Below, one piece after another: positions 26,897-35,415 of a stretch of DNA of 50,388 bases (positions within the stretch are counted from its first letter, which is position 1; every line of letters starts with the position of its first letter). The position numbers and the translations under genes were made by a program. The notes under the pieces are model-generated. The model was not told the origin of the DNA. It worked only from the letters and a program-made list of their open reading frames with translations, and did not search any database. The DNA is from Bacteriovoracales bacterium (GTDB taxonomy: Bacteria > Bdellovibrionota > Bacteriovoracia > Bacteriovoracales > Bacteriovoracaceae): the NCBI GenBank assembly GCA_028346125.1, contig JAOMEV010000018.1:1-50388 (forward strand), given 5' to 3'.

Positions 26897-29800
26897 TTAA
26901 TAAGGAATTAATTTTTTAACCACTTTATCGTAGACATCTCGACTCTCAACAGAAATTATCTTATCCACACTCCTTAATTCATCCCAAGACATTTCTAACA
27001 ATTCTTTATTCCTGGCATTGAAGGCCCTTGGTACCCAAGAGCTCTTCTCAAGGTCCTTAATAACTTTTTTCACCTCATCTCTCTTAAGAGAAATTCCTAT
27101 TTGGTACATTTGCATAGGTCTATAAGGGTACTTTCCAGACTCATTAAAAAGTAACTTAAGTTTTTCTGGTTCGCCTTCAAAGTTATTCCTCAAAAGGTAT
27201 TCCTCCAACGCCTTGCTCCCAAGAAGATAAGCATTGTAATAGGCCAGTTTTCGGCCAAAGGTGTCCCACTTTGCCTTATCTAGTCCCCTGAAATATTTAA
27301 GAAGTTCCTCATATTTCTTTAGTGATTCCTCAATGACAATTTCTCCTGATTTGCTTCTTAATTCTTCAATTTTTTCATAGACCATTTGTTTAATTTCATT
27401 AGGAAACTCAATAAACATTTTCCCCTGTTCCCCAAATTCATTTTTCAAATCCATTATTTTAGCTTTAAGCACAGACCTTCTTACATAAGTTCTTTCTTCT
27501 TCAGCAAAGAATGGATTCCCTCTAAAAGAATAAATATCTTTAAATTCATTTATTTCATTAATTGTCTTAACTTTATTATTTTTAAAGATTTTATTCCATA
27601 TATTGATATTATTAAGCATTTCAAAGGCTATTATATTTTCCTTTTTTGCCATATATATAAAATTGTCTATATGGGCCCTCTTATCGTAGAATTCATCTGA
27701 GAAAACTTTGTGGTCTTCAATTTTTTTAACATTAAACCTTTTTAGGTATTCTACATGCTCATCTTTTGAATCTGACCCTCTTAAAAGGGTATAATCTTTC
27801 ATCGCCTCCATTAATTTTTTATTGAGAGAGACTGTACTTAATAGGGGAAGACTCAATCCATGAATTAGCTGTCTAAAAAACTGCCTCGGAATTTCACCAT
27901 GAACAGAATCATCAAGCTTATAGGGCCTTTTAGGAAAGTAAATCTTTTTCCCTTTAAAGTCCTTAAATTTTTCCCAGTCTGGAATGGTTAAATCTTGAAC
28001 AAATTTCAATAAGAAATCATCAATAAGAACGTTAATGCCAGGAATTTCAGTAAATGACCAATCGATATCATTAGAGGCCCTTGCATTTAATCTTCTACCC
28101 ATTAGAAATTTCATCGCCAACAGCTTATCGATCCAAATACCTATGGCGTTAATATCAGTAGAATATCCATTAGGATCATTTTCTCCTAATGAATAGATAT
28201 AGCGTCCCCTCTCCCCAAGAACATTTTTCCCTTCACTTTCAAAATACTTTATAACTCTATTGTCAAAACAGGATTTTGGAGCATCAATTAAATTTTCACT
28301 ATAATAAATATCCCTTAATTTATAAATCACTGACTTATCTTTATCTTCTCCAAAGTTTGAAACCAAACAAGATAGAGGTGGTGCTTTTATAATATTTAAA
28401 AAGAATTCACCGGCCATTTTTGTGGCCTCCATTAAGTCATTAATTCTCTTACAATATCTCTTTTTAAGATCCCTTTTACATTTTTTTATAAGAATTTTAA
28501 AAGAGTTGTTTTTTTCAATAAAAGAAGCATTGCTTAATCCATTAAAACTTAAGTGTTTAACGATCTCTTCTTCAAGGGCCTCATAAATTTCTCTAATTTT
28601 AGAGAACTCTCTATTTCTATGCCAAAAGTAGGCAGGCAGCTTTCCAATATTGAAGGAATTACGTCCATTTCTAAAATTAATAACAAGAAACTCACTATTA
28701 TATTTTTCAATATAATGTTCAACAATCTCTACATAACTACCACCTTCATCAAATCGATTACAACTAGGATCAGTTCCAACATGATGGTCTGTACAAAAGG
28801 CAAAACGGTCTACCTTAAAGGTTTTCCCGCTTTCTTTATCCTTTGTCTTATAAGACCCTAGTCTTTTACCTTTTTTTAAATTTAGGTTTTTATATTCTTT
28901 AACCCCTTCTGAAAACCGATTTGGTTTTCTAGTATAACGGTACATTCTTACTTTTTTGTTATAGGCCATATTTAAAGCGGCTTTGTCATACACTCCAAAA
29001 TCAGGCAAGGTATTAAGTTGAGAATGTCCATAGTCCATAATTGAACTAAAGCTATTTCCCGTTTTTACTTCTTCCCCCTTCATTTTGTCTCCAAAATTAG
29101 CACGGTCATAAGACCCTTTAAAGTTATGACGAAGTCCTAGATTGTGCCCCATTTCGTGAATAAATGTCCGCCTCCAAGCATAAGGTAAAATTAAATTTCG
29201 TATTTTGCTCCTAACATTTTTTAATTTTTTTTGGTTCTCAAGTTTTTCTAATTCTCGCCATTTTTTTAAAGTACCATCTTCATTTCTTATTCCATCTATT
29301 TTTTCAATCCCAGGAATGAGTCCTTTTCCATTAAACTTTATAGAGAAATATTCCACTGGATAAGCATTGTTCTTTGTTAAAGACTCAAGAATAACTTTTC
29401 TTTTATCAACAACTTTCTCATTTTTTGGAAAATCTTTTAAGCTTTTGGAATTCCAAAAATCAAGGTCATTTTTAAGCACTGGATCTATATTTTTGTCAAA
29501 ATTTATGTTTCTCACCTTAAAGCTTCTCACGAAGTTTTTAACCTCAACGTCACTTCTTCTGAGATTGTTCTGCCACGTTTTCTTAATCATTTCCGTTGGA
29601 GAAACCTTCGGACCTTTTTCTGTGGCGGGAAAACGTTTTTTTATTTTTTTTGCTTTAGAAGCAACAATATCTGGCCTTAAAACTTTCGTAGAAACCTCAA
29701 CCATATGCCGATATATCGATGGAACCATTGTTCTAAATGTTCCATAGTACATGTTAATCAATCCGTGAATTATTTCTCCAGTTTCAGGATTTTTTATTGA

Positions 29801-30895
29801 AGGCCCATAACCAAGGGTTGAATGCTTTTGTGGATCAGTCACCAAATTAATCATGTTATATCGTAAATCGCCTGCCTTGATTCCTTTAGGCTCTCTTACT
29901 TCAATCCTAAAAGGCATTTTTATTTCATCAAATGTTTTATTAATTGCCGCGACTGAATCATAGGTGGACTTTTTTTCAATCTTATACTTTAAAGATCCAT
30001 CAGGGTTCTTTTCATTAAAACTATCTGACAAATAATAAACTAACTTTTTTTTGTTACTGCTCCACTTGTTCATATAACTCGTTTTAACGGTTTTTAAAAA
30101 ATCATCATCAAGTTTCTTTTTTTCACTAACAAAATAACCATAAACTCTTTGATCTTCTTTTGGATAATACCTTTTTTCAAAATTTGGATCTATAACATCC
30201 TTCATTCTTACTAAGGAATAAAAGAAACGAAACTTAAAAGAAAGTTTATTTAAATTTTCCCATAAATTTTTAGGTACAAATTCTCTTAAACATCTAAGAG
30301 ATTTTGAAACAGCAAACTCCCTTTCTATTTCAAAGTTTAAAAGCCCTTTTTTTATTTCTGTATGAATAACTTTACTTTTTAAAGACCTTAGACAAGGGTC
30401 CTGAACAGCAAACTCAACAGGATCAAAGTTTGAGGCCATGTTTATTTTACTAAAGTCAGGAGTAAAATAGGGCCTCTTACCCCACTTCATTTCAGTATTT
30501 TCTTCTTCCCTGTTAGTACATTCTCCGAGGCTATTTAAAGCACATCTGTAGGCCTTGTAATCGCCAGGTATTGTAAAAATTGGTGTTTCATTAATTTTAC
30601 TTTTAAACTTTTTATCTTTTTCCTCTGTATAAACAGCAAGACCTTTCTTTTCAAAACGTAGCTTAACAATTACCCCTCTCCCCTTCCTAAAAGGCATTAT
30701 TTTATGCCCGATATCTCTTTTCCCCTGTAAATTAGTTGCGTGGAATATGTACTTTGAATTCGTGTCGTAATCATTACTGCGAAGAGTTTGTTCTGGAGCC
30801 TTATAAACGGTATCAAATTCCGGCTTTTTTGCGCAGGAAAGTAGCATAAGGAAACTTAAGGTAAAGCAAAAGTAGGTTTTAAGATTAATGGCCAT
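26897..30895 (-). CDS. Giant zinc-metalloprotease (metzincin-type) lipoprotein
   Basis: 1,332 residues. Lipoprotein signal peptide (MAINLKTYFCFTLSFLMLLSC, Cys21). The catalytic core lies near residues 575-625: HEMGHNLGLRH is the extended HExxHxxGxxH metzincin zinc motif, and SIMDYGHSQ (~615) is a likely Met-turn. The long N-terminal region (~25-570) and post-catalytic region (~700-1332) resemble the layout of DUF5117/DUF4953-type zinc proteases, though I cannot verify the match by search. It should hydrolyse proteins outside the cytoplasm while membrane anchored. The ATG follows AAAGG at 5 nt. A terminator of the upstream rbp gene separates them, so it is transcribed alone. Its size and position suit a predator or scavenger digestive protease (inference). 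Confidence 0.9.
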   Translation of the reverse strand: MAINLKTYFCFTLSFLMLLSCAKKPEFDTVYKAPEQTLRSNDYDTNSKYIFHATNLQGKRDIGHKIMPFRKGRGVIVKLRFEKKGLAVYTEEKDKKFKSKINETPIFTIPGDYKAYRCALNSLGECTNREEENTEMKWGKRPYFTPDFSKINMASNFDPVEFAVQDPCLRSLKSKVIHTEIKKGLLNFEIEREFAVSKSLRCLREFVPKNLWENLNKLSFKFRFFYSLVRMKDVIDPNFEKRYYPKEDQRVYGYFVSEKKKLDDDFLKTVKTSYMNKWSSNKKKLVYYLSDSFNEKNPDGSLKYKIEKKSTYDSVAAINKTFDEIKMPFRIEVREPKGIKAGDLRYNMINLVTDPQKHSTLGYGPSIKNPETGEIIHGLINMYYGTFRTMVPSIYRHMVEVSTKVLRPDIVASKAKKIKKRFPATEKGPKVSPTEMIKKTWQNNLRRSDVEVKNFVRSFKVRNINFDKNIDPVLKNDLDFWNSKSLKDFPKNEKVVDKRKVILESLTKNNAYPVEYFSIKFNGKGLIPGIEKIDGIRNEDGTLKKWRELEKLENQKKLKNVRSKIRNLILPYAWRRTFIHEMGHNLGLRHNFKGSYDRANFGDKMKGEEVKTGNSFSSIMDYGHSQLNTLPDFGVYDKAALNMAYNKKVRMYRYTRKPNRFSEGVKEYKNLNLKKGKRLGSYKTKDKESGKTFKVDRFAFCTDHHVGTDPSCNRFDEGGSYVEIVEHYIEKYNSEFLVINFRNGRNSFNIGKLPAYFWHRNREFSKIREIYEALEEEIVKHLSFNGLSNASFIEKNNSFKILIKKCKRDLKKRYCKRINDLMEATKMAGEFFLNIIKAPPLSCLVSNFGEDKDKSVIYKLRDIYYSENLIDAPKSCFDNRVIKYFESEGKNVLGERGRYIYSLGENDPNGYSTDINAIGIWIDKLLAMKFLMGRRLNARASNDIDWSFTEIPGINVLIDDFLLKFVQDLTIPDWEKFKDFKGKKIYFPKRPYKLDDSVHGEIPRQFFRQLIHGLSLPLLSTVSLNKKLMEAMKDYTLLRGSDSKDEHVEYLKRFNVKKIEDHKVFSDEFYDKRAHIDNFIYMAKKENIIAFEMLNNINIWNKIFKNNKVKTINEINEFKDIYSFRGNPFFAEEERTYVRRSVLKAKIMDLKNEFGEQGKMFIEFPNEIKQMVYEKIEELRSKSGEIVIEESLKKYEELLKYFRGLDKAKWDTFGRKLAYYNAYLLGSKALEEYLLRNNFEGEPEKLKLLFNESGKYPYRPMQMYQIGISLKRDEVKKVIKDLEKSSWVPRAFNARNKELLEMSWDELRSVDKIISVESRDVYDKVVKKLIPY

Positions 30896-30986
30896 AACTA
30901 CCTTTCGGCAAGTTCGACCAAAAAGCTTAACAACCCTAAAATTGATTCTATTTATAAAATTAGATGATTTGGAAAGAGCTCAAATA

Positions 30987-31012
30987 AAAAGGCTCCTAGT
31001 TTGGAGCCTTTT
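30987..31012 (-). terminator. Rho-independent terminator of the RRM protein gene
   Basis: A perfect stem GGCTCC/GGAGCC with flanking AAAA/TTTT and a 6-nt loop. Read on the minus strand it is followed by TTTTTATTT. It lies about 100 bp after the stop of the RNA-binding protein gene and before the protease start, in a leftward-only context. Confidence 0.85.
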
Positions 31013-31109
31013 CTATGACATATCAAAAATCATTAAATATAGTTTTTAACAGACCATCAATATGAAACTTAATTAGAAACTTTTTTTAATAAAAACAAGG
31101 TCTTAGACC

Positions 31110-31394
31110 TTATCTCCATCTTTGACCAAAGTTTCTGTCTCTTTTTGGTCTGTCTTGAGCGATGTTAACTTTAAGGTTTCTTCCCCCTAAATCCTTACCG
31201 TCTAGACCTTGGATAGCAGCATTAGCAGCGTCCGCATCTTCCATTTCAACAAAGGAAAACCCTTTACTTCTGCCAGTGTCGCGATCTTTGATGATTTTTA
31301 CAGACAAAACCTGCCCATAGTTAGAGAAAACAGTCTCAAGTTCTTTTTCTTCGACTGCCCAAGCAAGATTTCCTACGTAAAGCTTTGAATTCAT
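31110..31394 (-). CDS. RRM-type small RNA-binding protein
   Basis: 94 residues: one RNA recognition motif and a short basic tail. RNP2 is LYVGNL (5-10) and RNP1 is KGFSFVEM (44-51), both with the aromatic residues that stack on RNA bases. The tail (QDRPKRDRNFGQRWR) is Arg-rich and may add affinity. Bacterial single-RRM proteins of this kind act as RNA chaperones or post-transcriptional regulators; targets unknown. GAGGT precedes the ATG. Monocistronic with a strong terminator. Leader upstream (31395-31570) is AT-rich and may hold a thermosensitive 5' UTR as in some related proteins, but I see no clear structure. Confidence 0.93.
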   Translation of the reverse strand: MNSKLYVGNLAWAVEEKELETVFSNYGQVLSVKIIKDRDTGRSKGFSFVEMEDADAANAAIQGLDGKDLGGRNLKVNIAQDRPKRDRNFGQRWR

Positions 31395-31570
31395 TCGTAA
31401 CCTCTGAATCTAAAAAATAAATAAAAATTATGGTTCCTAAAAAACCATATGGAATTGATACCATAAATGTTTATTTTTTAAAATACTTAGTGCTTTTTTT
31501 TTATCATTGACAACAAAATAATACGAAATTGTAGTAAAAAATACTGGGTCGCACCAAATAACTCTCTGAT

Positions 31571-32527
31571 TCAAAGGACATTTTTTGGGAGAGAGTTCCA
31601 ATATTCCCAAAACTTAACAACCGTATAATCCATCTCAGGGTCTAAGGCCCTTAGCTCCGGCTTCATTTGTTCTACAATAAGCTCATCTGGCCTCAAAAAG
31701 GCCAAGCCTAAGAAGCTTGTCATTTTAAGCCTTAACTTTTGAAAAAAAGAGCCCAAAAGGCCTGTTCCCCGATCTTCAGAAATGGTCGTCAAAAAGAATT
31801 GGCTCTTTCTCGCATTAACAGGAACTGAAGTTATTAAAATATTATCCAGGCTTTTTTTATTGGTTATAATGAGGAAGTTACCTCCCCAGCAGTCAAGGTG
31901 GACATCAACGACTTTGATTCCAAAAAACTTAACAGCAACATCATAAAACCTTTCAACAAGGACCTTCATTGAATAATCGGCGCCAAGGTGGAAAGGAGAA
32001 AGAGATTCCATTTTCACAGGAGAAACAATCTCCCTATTATGAATACACGTGAGGTGGTGAGTATCAAAGCCATTAAAAAGCAAAGAGGAGTAAGGAGTGT
32101 TAAGCTTTTTCCTTAAGGCCTTTGAAAAAACGGCCTTTTCCTTTACCCTTGGAAAAGTAGGAAAATCAAACTTTGGACGCGACCCAAAATATAAAAAGAT
32201 GATGCCAAAATACTCTTTCAGAGGAAAAGTCTTTAAATGAGGCCCCAGTTGTCGTTTTTTTGAACCTGGAATATTCGAGCACTTTCCTTTAATACAATAA
32301 GCCCTATGATGAAAAGGGCATTGAAGTCTTCCTTTAACAATAGTTCCATTCGAAAGGTCTGACCCCATATGAGGACAATGACGAGAGACAACACCAGGAG
32401 TTCCCTCTTCGCTTCGAAAAAGAATAAGCTCACCATCGAAAACTTCCAAAAGGAGCAGCTTTCCCATTTTGAGTTCATCCGAATAACAGAGGGGATACCA
32501 ACTTTCTGGATAGCGCTGCTTTTCCAT
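31571..32527 (-). CDS. Rieske non-heme iron oxygenase
   Basis: 318 residues. The N-terminal Rieske [2Fe-2S] site is complete: C51-x-H53 in HCPHMGSDL and C70-x2-H73 in CPFHHRAY (C-x-H-x16-C-x2-H). The mononuclear iron motif NxxDxxHxxxxH is intact at 152-163 (N152, D155, H158, H163). It therefore belongs to ring-hydroxylating-type oxygenases that use O2 and electrons from a separate reductase; the product could be a hydroxylated, demethylated or cyclised metabolite. It starts directly after the stop of the radical SAM gene (no gap), so it is the last gene of a three-gene operon. No reductase or ferredoxin gene is nearby. Substrate unknown. Confident on family. Confidence 0.92.
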   Translation of the reverse strand: MEKQRYPESWYPLCYSDELKMGKLLLLEVFDGELILFRSEEGTPGVVSRHCPHMGSDLSNGTIVKGRLQCPFHHRAYCIKGKCSNIPGSKKRQLGPHLKTFPLKEYFGIIFLYFGSRPKFDFPTFPRVKEKAVFSKALRKKLNTPYSSLLFNGFDTHHLTCIHNREIVSPVKMESLSPFHLGADYSMKVLVERFYDVAVKFFGIKVVDVHLDCWGGNFLIITNKKSLDNILITSVPVNARKSQFFLTTISEDRGTGLLGSFFQKLRLKMTSFLGLAFLRPDELIVEQMKPELRALDPEMDYTVVKFWEYWNSLPKNVL

Positions 32528-33982
32528 TTAAATTAACTCAAAGTTTTTATAAAAGCTGGAAAGCTCCTTAATATTGTTTAAATAGGGGTTAAGCATGATG
32601 TCATCATTTTTGTGCTTAAGTTCATTCCCACGATAAATATGATTGTATTTCCCAAAGGCCATTCCCTGCTTTTGAGCATTTTCAGACCTATATACAGGGT
32701 TGTACTTCCAATACATGTAAGCATTGGCCAAACTTCTCATATGGGTTTTGAAATCAAAAAACCTTTTGAAAACTGAGTTAAGGGAATTCCATTGAACCTT
32801 GGCATCCAAACAGGCCTTTGTAAGTTCATCAGGCGTCATATTTTTTGGAATAAAGGCAGCATGGTTAAAACGGTACTCGGGGTGAAGCCACCATTTTCCA
32901 TCAAAAAGAAGTCTGCCTTGCTTCTCGAGGTCTCTATATAAAGGAGTATTTGGATAAGGCATAAGGATATTAAAAGCAGCAAAGCAAAACTTGTTAGAAA
33001 TAGCGTACTCAACAGTCTCCTGTATAGACTCTATCGTATCGTGGTCATAGCCTAGCGTAAAGGCCGCCCACGTTTGAATACCAAAGTCTCTTAGAACTTG
33101 TATCTCTTTAGCATACTGCTTATAACGTGCTCCTTTATTGTTGGGGGCCTTTTTAACTTGTCTCATATTATTAGGATTGATTGTTTCAAAACCAATAACA
33201 TTTCCTAGACAGCCACTCTTAACTAAAAGCCCCATAAGCTCTTTGTCTTTGGTCATATCCATACTTCCCTGACTAACCCAGTGGATTTTTAAGGGAATTA
33301 GTGCACGGCAGAGTTCCTTTAGGGCCTCAAAGTCAGCACAAATATTATCATCAACAAAAAAGAACATTTTCTTTCCAGATTGCTTCATCTCTTCAATGAC
33401 CTGAGAAAGGTCTCTCGTAAACTGCTGACGATCAAAAAAGACTGAAATTGCACAGAAGCTGCAAGTAAATTTGCAACCCCGTCCAAATTGAATAAGTCCT
33501 ATATCCAAATAGCCTTTATCCTTAAAAATTTCTCTTTTAGGAAAATACTTATTGGCCTGTGGTGCTCCCACTTTCGACTTATAAAGCTTTTTTAGTTTTC
33601 CATGGGTTCTAAAATCATTAATGACGTCTTCCCAAATCCAGCCTGCATCACCTGTAACGATAGAGTCGCAAAATGGAGCGACCTCTTCAGGAGCAAGTGT
33701 GGGGTGAAAACCACCCATTATGACAGGGACACCTCTTCTTCTATATTCGGCAGCTATTTCATAGGCCCTTCGGGCAGTATAAACTTCAACCGTTATTCCA
33801 ACCAAGTCCGTAGGTTCATCGAAAGGAACTTCTTCCATTCTATCGTCATACATAACAACGTCTATATCCTCAGGAGTCATTCCCGCAAGAACACCAAGCT
33901 GAAGGGGCTCCATTCTTCCATTGTCAATGTAGAGGTAATCTTCTTGTCTTCCTATATTGGGCTTAATAAGTGTTAACTTCAT
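32528..33982 (-). CDS. B12-binding-type radical SAM enzyme (second of tandem pair)
   Basis: 484 residues. An N-terminal cobalamin-binding-like Rossmann domain (~1-135, DLVGITVEVYTARRAYEIAAEYRRRG, VPVIMGGFHPTLAPEE) precedes a radical SAM barrel with the [4Fe-4S] motif C170-x3-C174-x2-C177 (GRGCKFTCSFC). The C-terminal ~110 residues are unique to this pair. Such enzymes use a 5'-deoxyadenosyl radical, often with methylcobalamin, to methylate, cyclise or rearrange unactivated carbons; the classical DxHxxG B12 motif is not seen, so cobalamin use is uncertain. It overlaps the end of its paralogue by 4 bp (ATGA) and abuts the Rieske gene. Roughly 45% identical by eye to its neighbour. Confidence 0.9.
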   Translation of the reverse strand: MKLTLIKPNIGRQEDYLYIDNGRMEPLQLGVLAGMTPEDIDVVMYDDRMEEVPFDEPTDLVGITVEVYTARRAYEIAAEYRRRGVPVIMGGFHPTLAPEEVAPFCDSIVTGDAGWIWEDVINDFRTHGKLKKLYKSKVGAPQANKYFPKREIFKDKGYLDIGLIQFGRGCKFTCSFCAISVFFDRQQFTRDLSQVIEEMKQSGKKMFFFVDDNICADFEALKELCRALIPLKIHWVSQGSMDMTKDKELMGLLVKSGCLGNVIGFETINPNNMRQVKKAPNNKGARYKQYAKEIQVLRDFGIQTWAAFTLGYDHDTIESIQETVEYAISNKFCFAAFNILMPYPNTPLYRDLEKQGRLLFDGKWWLHPEYRFNHAAFIPKNMTPDELTKACLDAKVQWNSLNSVFKRFFDFKTHMRSLANAYMYWKYNPVYRSENAQKQGMAFGKYNHIYRGNELKHKNDDIMLNPYLNNIKELSSFYKNFELI

Positions 33983-35322
33983 ACAGACCTCGGCTTACCA
34001 AGAAGAAATTTTTGATCTTTATCTTGGAGGTAATCAACTTGTTTTTTTCTAATTTCTCTTTTTGAAATAAGGTTTGAGGCCAAAAACATGGCGGCGTGGT
34101 AAGGACTTGAAAAATTTGCCTTAAGGTCGAGAGACCTCTTAAAAATATTATTATAACTATTAAACTCTGTTCTGGCCTTAAAGCATCCTTCTGTGAGCTC
34201 TTCTGGTGTCATTTGTTTAGGATAAAATTGGGCCTGCCCATATTTAAAATCAGGACTCAGCCACCAGGGATCATTAATAAGTCGCCCTTCTTTTTTCAAC
34301 CTGTCGTAAAGAGGTGCGCCAGGAGTGGGAGTGAGAGGGTTAAAGTTTGCCAAATAGAATTTGGATTCAATTGCAAACTCGAGGTTATATTTAAAGCTGT
34401 CTAAATTGTCATGATCATAGCCGTGAACAAAGGTCCCATAAACCATTATTCCATGATCCCTAAACTTTTTAATGGCCTCAGAATAACCTCCATAACGAAG
34501 GTTCCAGCCTTTTTTCATCTGAATCAGGCTCTTTTTATCCAAGGATTCAAAGCCAACAACAACACTTAAACAACCACTTTTTCGCATAAGCTTCATCAAC
34601 TCATCGTCTTGAGTGACATCAATACTTACTTGTCCAGACCATCGTACTTTTAGAGGAATAAGCGCTTTAAAAAATTCAACCGCTTGTTTTTTGTAACTAA
34701 ATATATTGTCGTCAACGATAAATATATGTTTGAATTTCAGAGATTCAATCTCTTTAACCACATCTTTTATTGGTCTTTGCCCAAGATAATTCCCATAGAA
34801 GGCCTTAATAGAACAAAAATCACAATTAAATCGACAGCCTCTTCCGTATTGGACAAGGTGAATAGGTGCGTATCGCTTACCTTTAAAAATAGAGCGGTCT
34901 GGCGAAATACCTTCAAGAGAACTCAAGTTATTAGAACGGTAAATTTTTTGAAGTTTACCTTTTTTAAAATCATTAATTAGCTTAGGCCATAGTTCCTCTG
35001 CATCTCCTGCAACAATACTATCCGCATAGAGGAGAGCTTCTTCTGCAACAAAACTCGGATGATAACCACCCATAACGACTTTAACACCTCTTTTCCTATA
35101 CTCCGTAGCAATCTGGTAGGCCCTTCTTGCGGTGTAAGTTTCTACTGTAAGAGCGACTAGATCAGTTTCTTCCTCGTAGGGTATGTCCTCAATTCGATTG
35201 TCATAAAATTTATGCTCAACAAATTCAGGAGAGTAGGAAGCTAATAAAGCAAAGGCCAAGGGTTCCATGGCATCTGAGTTTCTGTGAATTCCCATAGAGG
35301 GTCTTATAAACGTTACTTTCAT
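33979..35322 (-). CDS. B12-binding-type radical SAM enzyme (first of tandem pair)
   Basis: 447 residues, same architecture as the next gene: Rossmann domain (~1-130, LVALTVETYTARRAYQIATEYRKRG, VVMGGYHPS) then the radical SAM motif C163-x3-C167-x2-C170 (GRGCRFNCDFC). Shared blocks such as FVDDN/IVDDNI, LIPLKVRWSGQVSID and TPEELTEGCFKAR show it arose by duplication with its neighbour. The start has no clear Shine-Dalgarno (the nearest purine-rich GAGAG is 15 nt away), so the real start could lie elsewhere, but MKVTFIRPS aligns with MKLTLIKPN of the paralogue. It heads the operon radical SAM - radical SAM - Rieske oxygenase, a likely small biosynthetic pathway. Confidence 0.9.
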   Translation of the reverse strand: MKVTFIRPSMGIHRNSDAMEPLAFALLASYSPEFVEHKFYDNRIEDIPYEEETDLVALTVETYTARRAYQIATEYRKRGVKVVMGGYHPSFVAEEALLYADSIVAGDAEELWPKLINDFKKGKLQKIYRSNNLSSLEGISPDRSIFKGKRYAPIHLVQYGRGCRFNCDFCSIKAFYGNYLGQRPIKDVVKEIESLKFKHIFIVDDNIFSYKKQAVEFFKALIPLKVRWSGQVSIDVTQDDELMKLMRKSGCLSVVVGFESLDKKSLIQMKKGWNLRYGGYSEAIKKFRDHGIMVYGTFVHGYDHDNLDSFKYNLEFAIESKFYLANFNPLTPTPGAPLYDRLKKEGRLINDPWWLSPDFKYGQAQFYPKQMTPEELTEGCFKARTEFNSYNNIFKRSLDLKANFSSPYHAAMFLASNLISKREIRKKQVDYLQDKDQKFLLGKPRSV

Positions 35323-35415
35323 GGAAAAGTTATTCCACTCTCTCTACGGCCTAGCAATGCAAAATTGTTTCGAATAAAAAAAACAATAAATTTTCTTTAA
35401 AAATGAGGTACTCTC

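Noticed and set aside
30901..30912. GCCGAAAG resembling a sigma-28 -10 before the metzincin gene
   Set aside because: It overlaps the ribosome-binding site AAAGG and no TAAA-like -35 is at the right spacing. A similar GCCGAAAG near 48290 also lacks a -35.
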